Shown: one piece after another, positions 1-13,539 of the stretch
How the letters are laid out: each line of letters begins with the position of its first letter
Numbering within the stretch: position 1 is the stretch's first letter
Source: Stictocephala bisonia
Lineage: Eukaryota; Arthropoda; Insecta; Hemiptera; Membracidae
Assembly (NCBI GenBank): GCA_035578905.1
Contig: JAQJVL010000255.1
Location: forward strand, 1,178,001-1,242,000
DNA: 64,000 nt
Reading direction: 5' to 3'
Made by a program: the position numbers and the translations under genes
Notes under the pieces: model-generated
Seen by the model: only the letters and a program-made list of their open reading frames with translations
Told to the model about the DNA's origin: nothing
The model's database searches: none

Positions 1-784
1 CAACTCAAACTCCTTTATTGTTGTACATCACGTTCCACAAAATACTTAGCTAATGCTGCACAATTCAACTCAAACTCCTTTATTGTTGTACATCACGTTC
101 CACAAAATACTTAGCTAATGCTGCACAATTCAACTCAAACTCCTTTATTGTTGTACATCACGTTCCACAAAATACTTAGCTAATGCTGCACAATTCAATT
201 CAACTCAAACTCCTTTATTGTTGTACATCACGTTCCACAAAATACTTAGCTAATGCTGCACAATTCAATTCAACTCAACTTCCTTTATTGTTGTACATCA
301 CGTTTCACAAAATACTTAGCTAATGCTGCACAATTCAATTCAACTCAAACTCCTTTATTGTTGTACATCACGTTCCACAAAATACTTAGCTAATGCTGCA
401 CAATTCAATTCAACTCAACTTCCTTTATTGTTGTACATCACGTCCCACAAAATACTTAGCTAATGCTGCACAATTCAATTCAAACTCCTTTATTGTTGTA
501 CATCACGTTCCACAAAATACTTAGCTAATGCTGCACAATTCAATTCAACTCAAATTCCTTTATTGTTGTACATCACGTTCCACAAAATACTTAGCTAATG
601 CTGCACAATTCAATTCAACTCAAATTCCTTTATTGTTGTACATCACGTTCCACAAAATACTTAGCTAATGCTGCACAATTCAACTCAAATTCCTTTATTA
701 TTGTACATCACGTTCCACAAAATACTTAGCTAATGCTGCACAATTCAATTCAACTCAAATTCCTTTATTGTTGTACATCACGTT
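1..784 (-). repeat. Tandem array of 12 copies of a retrotransposon 3' end
   Basis: Twelve near-identical units of 65-70 bp. Each contains CTCCTTTATTGTTGTACATC followed by CGTTCCACAAAATACTTAGC (or the last unit's variant). Unit length differs by the number of CAATT steps at the junction. Read on the minus strand, each unit holds an AATAAA signal and a (GAATT)n-like tail, which is how a non-LTR retrotransposon ends. The twelfth unit runs directly into the body of such an element at 785. The array is open at the left edge, so the true copy number is unknown. Confidence 0.9.
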
Positions 785-1796
785 CCACACATATTACAAT
801 ATTAGTAATTTGAACTAGAACATTGTCAGAATCATAATATACTAAAACTTACAAACTAACGTAAAGAAAGGCTTTACAATTTGAATGGAAAACTTATATT
901 ATTTCAAATTATCAATAAAATTGCTGTCATTTAACATATCATCCACATTATAATAGATTTTATTCAGCAATATTGTTCTAACTTTGTTATTGAATTTATT
1001 GTTACTCAAAAATTTAAGAGAGTTAGGAATTTTGCTATACAAACATATTCCCATTTATTAAGGGCTTTTTTTAAATGCATTAAATGAATGAAATGGAACA
1101 TTAAGTTTTTCTTTATGTCTAGTACCATAAGAGTGTTCATGTTTATATTGCTGGAAATTACTTGGTGAATTGTGTACTATATTCACTATTGTTAAAATAT
1201 AAAGACTTGGTACTGTAAGGATGTTAGTTTTCTTAAATAATGGTCGACAGTTTTCCCTATATTTGGATTTCGTCATGACTCGAATAATATTTTTTTTGGG
1301 CTATAAAAACTTTCTTTGAATATGGTGATGTCCCCCAAACTGAAATCTCATACTTTTAAATTGACTAAATGTAAGCACGACAAACAATTTTTAAAACATC
1401 TAAAAAGACATTACTAGCCAATATTTTCATTGCAAAACGGAACTTCAAAGTGCTTTATTTATTTACCAAAAAATGAATGTGGGACTTCCAGCTTAGATTT
1501 TTATCTACGATTACACCCAGAAATTTATGTAAGTTTGCCAAATTAAACTCTTGACTAGCTAAAATGTTTACAGTCTGTTGTCTTAATTCAAAATTTATTA
1601 CATTTGTTTTAACCGTTGTTTCAAGCTTAGAAACAAGCTTAGAAGGTTCCTTTACCAATATACAAGGGAGCCCTGAGGTACACCGGTTGGAACCTCAATC
1701 GCATTGGATCACTCTCCACTAATACATACTTTCTGCTTCCGGTTTGTTAAGTAGCATTTAAGAAATTTCGCTGAGTTCCCAGTAATACCATAGTAA
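785..1796 (-). pseudogene. 5'-truncated Jockey-like non-LTR retrotransposon, reverse transcriptase remnant
   Basis: Minus-strand frames read, in order, a palm-region stretch with GVPQGS (about 1665-1790), a segment with NLHKFLGVIVDKNLSWKSHI (1455-1658), and the C-terminal tail with HSYGTRHKEKLNVPFHSF (1058-1276). These are normal landmarks of Jockey-group reverse transcriptases. The catalytic YADD segment that should lie between the first two is missing, and there are stops and frame changes. It is therefore a dead, internally deleted copy. Its 3' end forms the tandem array at 1-784. A SINE abuts its broken 5' side. Confidence 0.8.
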
Positions 1797-1992
1797 TGAG
1801 ATGAGTATAGATAGATGTGTAGTCATTGTTACAAACTGTTCCTTAGAAAGTGTAATTAATTAATAGCCCAATTAATGAGCAGCCAGTGCTTATCAGCTGA
1901 TCCCTTTCCAAATGTGTTATGACTATGATTGAAATTGAACTGAGAACTTTTAGCTTATGAAACTGGGGTTTAACCAACTAAACTACATACCG
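1797..1992 (-). mobile_element. tRNA-derived SINE, truncated copy
   Basis: This matches the better copy at 10641-10912 over most of its length. Shared blocks include TAGTCATTGTTACAAA, AATTAATTAATAGCCCAAT, the TATCAGCTGATCC region and GTTTAACCAACTAAACTAC, which is the diverged A-box side. The tail half is missing where it meets the dead retrotransposon. Confidence 0.7.
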
Positions 1993-2224
1993 TAAATTGT
2001 TGAAGTAGTTAACTCATGTATGCTATACAATTGAAGTTTGTAAACATAAATAATAACTAAGAAAAAAGTGTAATTGCAGTCAGATACTTTGTGCAAATTT
2101 CTCAATAACTTATTTCTTCATTGGTCTCTATTCTATCACTTTGCTTATTACACTTTGCTATCAAAATCTTATCACTCGATTTCAATAATTTATAAGTATT
2201 GAAAATAATTTAGAATTATGTTAG

Positions 2225-2376
2225 GTGGAAGAGACGGGCTGAAAGATGTGAGTAGGCCTGGAGAGAGGTATAGTCCAGTCCGCCGAGCCAGTGTGGGCAG
2301 TGCACACTATACTGCAGACACTTCCTTGCGGGAACTTCAGATGGAACATCAACAACTCACTCAGCAGCAACTCACG
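2225..2376 (+). CDS. SIK3: SIK3-type salt-inducible kinase, internal exon 1 in window
   Basis: First visible exon of a gene that continues through six more exons to a stop at 24415. SIK3 is a cytoplasmic AMPK-related Ser/Thr kinase that phosphorylates CRTC coactivators and class IIa HDACs; this is family knowledge. The exon encodes 50 whole codons after a 2-nt split codon, including YSPVRRASVGSAHY (a basophilic, 14-3-3-like RRAS site) and a Gln-rich stretch ELQMEHQQLTQQQ. The acceptor is TTAG at 2221-2224 and the donor is ACG|GTGAGC, ending in phase 0. The kinase and UBA domains must lie left of the window. Taken alone this exon is weakly diagnostic. The identity rests on the linked exons. 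Confidence 0.72.
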
Positions 2377-3774
2377 GTGAGCCATGATTAGTAATTAGCA
2401 TGATCTTGAGTATCAGAGGTAATGGTATGAAAGATGCCAAGATAAAGAATGCTATTTATATATTACTGGGGAAGCAGAATCATTGGATGCCGGTTGTAAC
2501 ATTGTTAAAATGTTAACAACACTGCTTACTATTCTCCGCAATTGATGCCAGTTTAAATGCTTAGAAAGCTTTAGTAAATCAATGATCAAATTTGTATCAT
2601 ACGATTATGCGTTGATTAATATGAATGAAACATTTGTGGTGTTAGTATTCATATCTAAAAATAGTACTGTTGTTTTTCACTTTTTCTAAACAAATCTCAA
2701 CTTTGAAAATTTTCTCATTGAAAATTCATCTTTCAATCATATAGACAAATTTAACATGTAATATTTTATGATTGGGTATAAAACTGAACATTTTTCTTTT
2801 CATTAAAATACTGTATATATTGTATAAAATAGATTTTTGTAAGCAACGATTGATCAGCGTAGGATGGACATGACATTTTTCTGATTAGCTAATTTCGCAT
2901 ATTCCGTTACAATCTGTTATTATTACAGTTCACTTTGTATTTTGTAGAGGTTTTTATTTGATAATGGAACAATCCATGATAAAAAGTGAACCTTGCAACG
3001 GTTTTACCACATTGTCACAGCTATGTCTGCCAGACACTGAATCGAACGCAACAGAATGCACCAAGACATGACTTTCTGTTGTTTTGCGTTGTGTTCGATG
3101 GTGGCCGCACAGCAAATTGAACATGTCAAGATACCTTACATATTTTTTTACCAATATAGAAGGGACAACAAAAATGATGTTAAGCACAATAATCGGATCG
3201 GAAAGTGAACGTGACTACATTTGCAGCACATGTGTACCACTGTACTCTTATGTCATGCAAGTAATAGTGCAACATTTATAGGTGCTCTTGATGGTGATCT
3301 GATTTTACTGCTTCGAAAGAAGCTATCTTTATTTTCCTCTAATCCAAATAGTTGACAGCCACTGTGTTTCCAATTAGGAATGGTAGAGATATTTTTATGG
3401 TAATTTCGTTAAACCATCATCATGTGAAGAAAATAGGACTTATTACTTTGAGGTTTGATTTTTATTTCTTCCCTTGAATTAAAATTTTGGTTATATTATT
3501 GAGTTTATTATTGATTAAATTATCTCATGTAGAATGGTCCTTGATGAATTCTTCTTTAACTAAATTATTTATTTAATTAAATTTTACTTTGCATTTTGTA
3601 CCATCAGTTTACATAAATTATTAAAATGGTTTTGTAAAATATTTGAAAGATGTATATATATATATTTATTTATTTATATGTATATATAAAACTAAAAAAG
3701 TACATATTGTTAAAAATGTTACATTGTTATTGGTTTTCACTCAAGATTTTAGTCTCATTGATTTATGGTTTCAG
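2377..3774 (+). other. SIK3 intron, no recognisable element
   Basis: AT-rich intron between two phase-0 exons. I see only a short (TA)n run near 3653-3680 and no coding, RNA or transposon signature that I can support. Confidence 0.6.
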
Positions 3775-3910
3775 AGGTATGATCCTGCGGAAATGCAACT
3801 ACGTCATTGCTTGGATATGCAGCAGATGAGAGGTACTCCTCTTGGCTCTCCATCACCCTCCCCTCCTAACCAGTCAATCAGTGGTGGTGTATCTCCTCTG
3901 ACCCCTGCAG
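3775..3910 (+). CDS. SIK3: SIK3, internal exon 2 in window
   Basis: Acceptor TTTCAG at 3769-3774 and donor GCAG|GTTGG. The exon is 45 codons plus 1 nt and joins the previous exon in phase 0. It reads RYDPAEMQLRHCLDMQQM and then a Ser/Pro-rich low-complexity linker (GSPSPSPPNQSISG, VSPLTPAG). This fits the long disordered region after the kinase domain of SIK3, where Gln-rich helices and SP sites alternate. The following intron carries a large transposon nest at 4888-9781. Confidence 0.75.
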
Positions 3911-4887
3911 GTTGGTTACTACAATGTTTCACGTATACATTAGTGACATAATTAACCTAAGTTTATGGGACCAAGCCCATTTCTAACAATTATTTTTTAT
4001 AGTTTTTCTTCCTTGGTCTCTCAGATACAACAGTAATATTTTTATAGTTTCTGCATTTGATGCACTATAATATTGATATTGTTTAATATACTTATTACGT
4101 CTATAAGTTTAAACAACTTAAAATAAGTTCTTTTCTTATGTTTCAAGTATAGTTTTAAAAAGGTGTAAATAAAAAGAAATGTTTTTCGGTTTTAAATGAA
4201 ATTTATCAATAATATAATACAGTTCAAATAAATCTTGAAATTATATACTTTTAAATGTGATTATTTATAATATAAAATGCTATTTGTTTTGGAGGTAACA
4301 GCTATGGTTTTTGATTACAGTTATGGCACTAATACTTTCTTTCTGCATTTTGTATAAACTGTGTTGTGTCCCCTATTACCTGTGACAATGTTTTTGTTTT
4401 TTTCTTCTATCTGAATCTAGCATTTTGATTGGTGTAGATCTGTTTTACCTTGTTACACCTTGAACATCTGTTAACCACATATTTGTACTCCTCCGTCCAG
4501 TTTTAAATAATATCACTTCTTGGATTTATTAACATTAGCAAAATCATAAATTTACACACAATGATATACACTTGAAAAATTTTCTTACAGCCGTAACACA
4601 ATTCAAAATTTAAAAATAAAATGTTATAAAAGTTAGAGCACAGCACAAAACACCAGCGTACAATTTTGTGCATATAGCTACCGCCTAACAACCTCACATG
4701 TGTAAATAGTCACATGTTGAGGTGGCAACTTAACTGTGCATGCGCAGTGCAGTGCTCTTCCATCTCCCACACTCCTAGTAACTAAGCTTGTACCAACCTG
4801 AGACAAGATGAGTATCACCCGTCTTAGAGTGGTCTGGACATTTGCTAGAGTTGAAAGGCCTGCGATAAATATTAATGTTTCTTTTAA
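3911..4887 (+). other. SIK3 intron, unannotated stretch
   Basis: AT-rich intronic sequence. The only structure seen is a short hairpin near 4691-4723 (CCTCACATGTG paired with CACATGTTGAGG). Confidence 0.5.
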
Positions 4888-5989
4888 CCCTTTCCTCTCG
4901 CAGAACTGTCTGTTAAAAAATGTTCTCTCAGATAAGGTGTCCAGTACAGTTGGCCACACTTTTTTCTGCGTCAGCTCGGCAGTCGAACATCTGCTAGTGA
5001 CCCATAAGGTCGGTGGCCATCTGGGTTGCCCATAGCTGCTTTGTTTACGAGATCGGAAGCCATGAAACTCTCCCGTTCTCACCAGGTCGGAACCCATTTT
5101 GTGGTCATTCAGCCTTATTGTGAATGCACCTGGTTTTTAAAGTTTAAATACTACATATTTAATTTAAATATTGATCTGAATATTTGTATTGAATATTTAA
5201 AATATGGATCATTACGTGATATTGTTTTTCTTATCTTAAGTATAATATATTTTAAAATACTATTGAAAAACATTGAACATTTAGAGTCATGAAAAATAAT
5301 TTTTTTTAATATTTTTGTCTCTATTAATATTTATTTTAAATTACTGTTTTTCTATTTTTAGCTGATAGTTGAAATTTCTAGAGTTAAATTATACAATTGA
5401 CATATCAGTATAATTAGTTTATAATATAAAATAATTGTCCTTTTAGCGGCTTCTCAGCGGTCTGATAATCTCTATATACGAGTTTCATGCATCTTAAAAA
5501 TATTTATTGACTGGTTTTAAATTAAAATAAAAACTAGTTCGGTTAAAATATAAAAGTCTAAATTAATGAAATATACAATTCTGGGATTACAAGTTTTGTA
5601 ATATTTAGTTTTGAAATAAATTAGTTTTTGAAATGTTGCTGAGTGTGATACTTTTCAGAAAATTTGCCAGGACAAAGACCTGGATACTAAAACGCAAACC
5701 AAGCAACTATTATTTACAATTATACACAGTATTTTACAACAAAATAGAATATTTACAATAGTTAATAACACTCAAGATGCATGAGAATAAAATCGAGAGA
5801 TTGCCTAGACTCTAGACTTGCCACCAATTTCTGACACACGATCAGGATATTTACACAAAGCAGAAATGGAAAGGGATGATACCAGCTGGTTGAATATAAT
5901 CCTGACATATTTAAACAGCTGTTGAACATTTAAAAATATTGCTCAAACAAGTGATATCTAAAGTACAAAAACATATGTCAAGTTTCCAA

Positions 5990-6240
5990 CAGAGTTGGAC
6001 ATCAGAGTGTGTAGGGAAATCATTGCCCGCCATCACAGTTGGACTGCCAATCCCAGCAGTCAACGCAACTAAAACTAACCTGATCTGAGCCCGAACATAG
6101 TAGTGGCCACCATAGTTGGACATTAGAGTGCGTTGGGAAATCATTGCCGGCCATCACAGTTGGACAGCCAATCCCAGCAGTCAACGCAACTAAAACTAAC
6201 CCGATCTGAGCGCGAACATAGTAGTGGCCACCAGAGTTGG
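5990..6240. repeat. 121-bp tandem duplication in the piggyBac-like element
   Basis: Two units starting at the AGTTGGACAT motifs near 5993 and 6114, with a third start at 6235. Each unit contains GGAAATCATTGCC, CAATCCCAGCAGTCAACGC and GAACATAGTAGTGGCCACC, with only a few substitutions. Confidence 0.85.
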
Positions 6241-6339
6241 ACGCTCGATCTCAGAAAATACATTTAGACAAACACTCGCCAATCTGGTGGCAAAAATGTT
6301 GATGTCCAACTGGGCTGGACATCCTAGGGGAAAGGGTTA

Positions 6340-9300
6340 GTTAGTTAGATACACTGGGTTGTGGTCCTGTCACCAAGCCCACCGCGCCTAGACTCAATGG
6401 CCCTTTGCGTCCTGAGCCTGGCGACAGTGTCACAAAAGACCAGTCCCCCTTATGAAGGACAGGATCTCCCCAAGTGTAGCCCTTCTGAAGTCCTCTGGTT
6501 CCAGAAAAGCGTCAATCAGAGTCCTGTACCTAAGAGATGAGAGAACTCCACAACGACACAAGATGTGTATGGAGTGCACCTCATCCTCCTCACAGAGCCT
6601 ACATGTGGAGTTCTCTGTTAGGCCTATAATCTTAATATGTATGTGAAGAAGATTATGTCTGGTCAGCATTCCTGTAATCGCCCTCACCTTGACCCAGTCA
6701 CAGCTCAGCAAAGCTCTGCTGTAACTGCGATCCCCAGTCCTTGGATGAGAGAACGAGACTGCCTGAGCCCGGACTCGGTCCTTCATCTTCCAGCGTGTTT
6801 CTCAGAGGTCCACTGATCAATTCTTCTCTTAACCTTTTGGAAAGGAATGCCAAGGGCCAGCTCCGATCCCAGTAGAGGGCACTTTGCCCCTCTCCTAGCC
6901 AATGCATCAGCCCTCTCATTTCCATCTATGCTAGCATGCTCAGGAACCCATATGAGTCTCACCTGTTTACGCTGGCAAAGGGTCTCTAGGATCCCCTGGC
7001 ACTCTCATACCAACTTAGAGCTGGTACGTGGCACCATGATTGCCTTTATCGCCTCCTGACTGTCTGAGCAGATAGACACAACTCCTCCGAAGCCACCTAG
7101 ACACTTTTCTTCCTTTGCGGCTGTCATGATTGCCATCACCTCCGTCTGGAAGACGGTTGCATGGGCACCTAGAGGTACAGACAGAACTTTCCGTACACCC
7201 CAGCACCCGCACCTCCTTCTATAAGTGAGCCGTCCGTAAACCACACGCTTCCTTTGACTTGTGCAGACTCGGTACTCCCCATCTACTTGCACTCATCTCT
7301 ACTTGGAAGGAAAGCCCTGACCTGCCTGTCAACTCTGTACCTAGGTATCATTGAGTCTGTTCCCATCGCGAGCAACAGGTCCAGACCAATATCCCTGGAT
7401 AGTATTTTGCCATGGAGTCCTGGTTGGCCAGGCAGCCAGCCACCAGTTGTCCTTATTCTAAAGGCTACTTTACAAGCCTCCCCCTTTACAAACAAGTCCA
7501 TTGGGCGGAAGTGAGGACCTCCATTGCCGCCAATGGGGTTGTTCTGATTGCGCCCGTAATTCCCAGGCATGCCATTCTCTGACTTCTATCTAATGTTAGC
7601 CTTGCACTGTTTTGTGCCATGGCCGACCACCAGACAAATGCAGCATAACATAAGGAGGGTCAAAGTACACTCGTGTATAGCCAGTAAATCATCTTTGGTT
7701 TAAGACCCCACGTTGTCCCAATGGCCCTCCAACAAGCCCAAAAAGCCATTCTGAACTTCCTGGCTTTTTCCTGTAGGTGTTTGAGCCAGTTCAGTTTAGT
7801 GTCCAGGATGACCCCAAGATACTTAACCGACCCTGTAGCTCTTAGCACCATATTTCCCATAGTAGGCATGTATAGACCATCCATCCTCTTCCTCCTAGTG
7901 AAGAGTACAAGTTATGATCTTGTTAGGATTAACAGAGAGCCCCTTGTCTCTACACCACCTTTCTAAGAATCTCAAGGTAGACTGGACAATATCCGACACT
8001 GTGCTGGCAAACTTACCAATGCCCAGTATGCACACATCGTCCGCGTATGCCTGAGCATATACCCCTATCCCGTTAAGCACCCTTAGAAGTTCATCAACCA
8101 CCAAGTACCACAGGAGAGGGGAAAGGACCCCCCTTAGGGACAACCGCTTCCGACTACAACCTGAACCGTCGCTTCGTTCAGTATTGCAGTCAGTATGGCA
8201 TATCAGTACTGTCACTCAAATGACTTGGCTGTTAACGTAAAAAAAACAAGGCAGCTAGCATTTGGAAGAAGACGAGAAGAGGTACCTGGGCTGCCGGATC
8301 TAATAAGGGAAAACCAGGCTAAATTCCTAGGAATAACAATGGACGAGAACATCTCCTGGGAACCACACATATCAACGTCCTATCCAAAAAGCTTAACTCC
8401 TGCCTCTATGTCTTAAAAAAAATTAAGCACATGAGTGACAAGGCCACAGTACTGACTGCCTATTATGCTCTTTTCGAATCCCACCTAAGATACGGTCTGA
8501 TAGTTTGGAGGGGTACTACAGCTGGCAACCTCAAACAAATACTAATCTTGCAAAAAAGAGCTGTAAGGACCATATCTGATCTACAATATAGAGATAGCTG
8601 TAGGGAATCATTTACAACCCTGAAAGTCCTAACAGCAACTGCCCTGTATATTAGGGAAGTAATCTTGTATGCTGATAAGAAATCACCACCAAGAGGAGCA
8701 GATTTCCACAGCCATGACACGAGACATGCATCCAGGTTCAACCTACCCCACCATCACAGCTCCCTATATGAGAAAAAACCATCTTATGTAGGAAGCAAAC
8801 TACACAACCATCTACCGGAAGAAATAAGGAAGCATCAGGGGAAGCAGCTGAAGACAGAACTCGCCCGCTGGCTTCAAACCCGTCCATTTTACACCATCGA
8901 CGAGTTTCTTCACTGGAGGACCATTACCCATAAAATACTATCACACCATTGTAAACCTTGACTCTACTACATTTCTCTAAGAAATTGTAAATAAAGAATG
9001 TTTGTCTTGTCTTGTCTTGTCTTGTCTTGTCTTGTCTTGCCTTAACCATTCTACTGCGTAGGTAGTCCTCGATCCATCTGGTAATGGTACCACTGGCGCC
9101 GGTCTTGCGACAGCTGCGATCATAGACTGCAGGGAGAAATTGTTGAATGTCCCCTCTATGTCCGTGAAGACACCCATGGCTAGCTCCTTCTGCCGAATTT
9201 TCTCCTCGACTCTCGTGACGAGTCTATTAAGAGCCGACTCAGCAGATCTCCCAGCCATGTATATGTGTTGATTTGTATGGAGCAGGTTATCTCTCAATAC

Positions 9301-9771
9301 CCCATCCCTCATATGCCTATCGACCAACCTCTCCAGTGTCTTTAGTAGAAAAGACATGAGGCTGATCGGTCTGAAATCTTTAGGTCTGGAATGTGTACCC
9401 CTTCCAGGTTTGGGGATATAGACCACTTTTGCGGTCCTCCACAGCTTTGGAATGAAACCCAAGGCCAGGGAAGCCCTTCATATTATGGTCAGGTGGGGTA
9501 GGAGCGACTCAGGCCCCTCTGCAAGAGCACAGGCAGGACACCATCTGGCCCCGCACTCTTGAAGGGGGCGAAGCACTCAACTGCCTACTTGATCTTTTGT
9601 TCTGTGACAACCTCCTTTGCCTCACTCCAGTCCGCATGCGAGGCCCCAATGCTAGCCCGCCTCACTGAAATGGGGGGCTCGCCTCTGGTTCCTCGATGGA
9701 TCCCAGAAAGTGAGTTGCAAATAGAAGTTGCAAAGTCTCTTCTTCAGATCTGGTCCACTCCCCATCATATT
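6340..9771 (-). mobile_element. RNase H-bearing non-LTR retrotransposon (I/LOA-like), 5'-truncated
   Basis: Minus-strand frames show reverse transcriptase motifs in order: IPKLWRTAKVVYIPKPG and DFRPISLMSFLLKTLERLVD (9462-9300), GVFTDIEGTFNN (about 9150), GVLSPLLWYL and YADDVCIL (8100-8010), and VKYLGVILDTKLNW (7840). RNase H landmarks follow: ICSDSQEAIKAI (7050), and an interrupted WVPEHASIDGNERADALA (6890-6950). A Cys-rich tail with CRLCEEDEVHSIH is at 6560. The endonuclease is absent. The 3' end has a short (TAAC)n tail at 6340. GGGGAAAGGGTTA flanks both ends (6327-6339 and 9772-9784), an exact 13-bp target duplication. Several stops and frame breaks, plus a 0.87-kb insertion, show it is dead. 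Confidence 0.88.
8173..9040 (+). mobile_element. 5'-truncated non-LTR retrotransposon inserted in the I/LOA-like element
   Basis: Plus-strand frames give the C-terminal half of a reverse transcriptase: QYCHSNDLAVNVKKTRQLAF, KFLGITMDENISWEPHI, then 8431-8961 with YYALFESHLRYGLIVWRG and HDTRHASRFNLP. It ends with TGTAAATAAAG and a (TTGTC)n tail at 9001-9039. The host's minus-strand frame stops at about 9040 (WIEDYLRSRMVK) and resumes at about 8172 (ATVQVVVGSGCP), which fixes the junctions. No clear target duplication is seen; at most GC is shared. The frame is broken near 8416. Confidence 0.85.
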
Positions 9772-10038
9772 GGGGAAAGGGTTAAAAAGCAACTACATTT
9801 GTTAGATGCCATCCAACAGGATGGACTTTTTAACTAATGGATCTTCTAGTTAAGTATAATTCATTTCAATGATACAAAAATTAATCCCATACAGCAAACT
9901 TGTTTTACATATTGTTTTAAAGCATTATATATGCATATAATAAAGCCTGAAATTAGAAAGCATTTTCTATTTTAGCATACTGTGCATACATAAAAGTTGG
10001 AAATCATATTTTTCTCTTATTACATTTTTGCATTTTAG

Positions 10039-10176
10039 GGTCACCAATTCACTATTCTGGCCAAGGCAGTCCATGCAGGTTTGCTGAGGGTAGCACATTG
10101 CTGACTCAGCACCTGCAAAGGTTACAACTCCATCAGTCAGATCTTTATTCAGCGTCATCCCCTACTGGTGCCCAAG
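10039..10176 (+). CDS. SIK3: SIK3, internal exon 3 in window
   Basis: Acceptor CATTTTAG and donor CAAG|GTACTG. It enters with 2 nt completing a Gly codon from the previous exon and leaves with 1 nt, so phases match on both sides. It encodes GSPIHYSGQGSPCRFAEG followed by STLLTQHLQRLQLHQSDLYS. The LLTQHLQRLQL block is close to the LLTHQLQRLRI block that I recall in vertebrate SIK3. It is the best family marker among the linker exons. Confidence 0.82.
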
Positions 10177-10640
10177 GTACTGTATAATATTTTTTGTAAC
10201 TATGCCTAAGTAAACTGGAACTTCAAACAGTAAATTATAGTGTCATTCAAAATAGTACAATTTGAAAATCAAGCGGCACATTTATCTTATAATATTTGCA
10301 TTTGTTTCATTTTTGCAATATTTCTTATGAACCTTCAAAATGTGTTATCAACAAAATGGCAAGAAATCATAGTATTTAAAGCAATACATATAAATAATAA
10401 ATGAGTGAAGATACATTGCAAAATGTAATGAAAAGCAAGTTAAAGGAAAGAGAAAAAACATGTCATTGAAATGTAGTTTAATGTGAAACTTGTATCACAT
10501 TGAATGTAAATAAACTATTATTAACTACAAATCTTCATGAGCTTTTAGCAACTCCATTTTACTGACATAAACAGCAGTTTCTTATGTACCAAACTCACAT
10601 ATAAATTATTATTTATTTATTTATATATATATTTTTTTTA

Positions 10641-10912
10641 TTTATTTATTCATAAGACGCTGATCGTCAAGATATGGGCGAATATGGATTTCGAATTAGT
10701 GTGATGAGTGTAGATGAGCGAATGTAGTCATTGTTACAAAGTAAGGCAGACTATTCTTTAGAAAGTGTCATTAATTAATAGCCCAATGATAAATGAACAG
10801 GCAGTGGTTATCAGCTCATCCTTCTCAAAATGTATTATGACTCTGATTGGGATCCAACTGAGAACCTTTAGCACATGAAGCTGGGATTGAACCAACTACG
10901 CTACCGACCAAT
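10641..10912 (-). mobile_element. tRNA-derived SINE, most complete copy
   Basis: On the minus strand the head has an A-box-like TAGCGTAGTTGG (10892-10903) and, about 40 bp on, a B-box-like GTTGGATCC (near 10848-10856). The body contains GGGCTATTAATTAATGACAC and AACAATGACTACATTCGC. It ends in GACGATCAGCGTCTTATGAAT and an (AAAT)n-rich tail down to about 10610. Related copies lie at 1797, 22345, 22594 (plus strand) and 31985. Confidence 0.8.
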
Positions 10913-11283
10913 CTTATTAATTAACAATAACCAAGAATATAATAATTAACAAGTAACGATAAATTAAATTTCATTGATATGCCAGGCAATAATTTTACAG
11001 TGAAGTCGCTAAGGTTAGTCCACCCCTCCCTGTACAGTATCAAGTATTGAACTATTGAGATTCTACTGTACCTCCATCGGTCTTTTCTATATTCACTGTG
11101 TAGGAGTTAACCCAATCCACAGGTGTTTGTGTAGGATCAATTTTCTTCAGTCCATCTGCTTTAATCATTCCATCCAGATCCAACTCAATTATTTTTTTCA
11201 TCAGGAATGGAACTCTTAATTGCCGAGAAACATACAGGTTCAACATCTGTAACATTTATTTTTCATGATATTCCTTTATTGTA
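10913..11283 (+). other. SIK3 intron, unannotated stretch
   Basis: AT-rich intronic DNA with one 67-codon minus-strand open frame (11052-11255). I recognise no family in it and see no sign that it is used. Confidence 0.45.
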
Positions 11284-11350
11284 GGGGTGTGCGAGTAGCA
11301 AATTTAGGATTTGAGTCGAGTTTTTAAACATAATTTCGAGTCGAGTATTT
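11284..11350 (+). mobile_element. Solo left end of a TAGGGGTGTGCGAGTA hAT-like family
   Basis: TAGGGGTGTGCGAGTA followed by a TCGAGT-rich stretch. This is the same 16-bp terminus and subterminal motif as the complete element at 24561-27054. No matching right end was found before the next element starts at 11699, so it is truncated. Confidence 0.6.
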
Positions 11351-11698
11351 AACCCTTAATTTTCAAAAATTAAAGCAGACAATTATATGTTCTTTTCAGC
11401 CAATCTCAATTTCACCATTGACTACAATGTTTTGTTTTCACTAACAGAAACAAATAATTAATTTCAATACAAGACTAACTAGTGATAGCAAAAGCCGTGC
11501 CGACTGATCAAGGTTAACCTTGTTTTGGTTTTCATCGTACTTTCATCATTCCATGTGCCAAGGTGAGTCGTCAAGAGAGGGCATTATTTAATAAAACGTT
11601 ATCTACAACAGGTTATTTAACGAAACCTGTTATAGATTTAACAGGTTACACGAAATACTCTGTTATTTTTGTAACTCCCAGTCATAATCAGGGTGTCT

Positions 11699-13527
<1,829 letters not shown>

Positions 13528-13539
13528 AAATGCATAATA

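Larger units (their letters stand above)
4888..9781. mobile_element. piggyBac-like TTAA element, non-autonomous, split by a retrotransposon
   Basis: The left end is TTAA (4884-4887) followed by CCCTTTCCTCTCGC. The right end is GGGGAAAGGG at 9772-9781 followed by TTAA (9782-9785). The ends are inverted copies over about 11 bp with one mismatch, and both carry the TTAA duplication typical of piggyBac. Near the right end is the palindrome GTCCAACTGGGCTGGAC (6306-6322) and a 121-bp tandem duplication. The retrotransposon at 6340-9771 landed inside the right terminus and duplicated 13 bp of it. No transposase frame was found. Size without the insertion is about 1.45 kb. Confidence 0.6.

Noticed and set aside
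1..784. CRISPR-like regular repeats
   Set aside because: Whole units repeat with no unique spacers, and they continue into a retrotransposon body. This is a eukaryotic tandem repeat.
4678..5097. 139-codon minus-strand frame
   Set aside because: It crosses the left end of the piggyBac-like element and shows no domain; likely chance.
9559..9837. 92-codon plus-strand frame
   Set aside because: Antisense to the 5' part of the I/LOA-like element and running across its target duplication; no motif.
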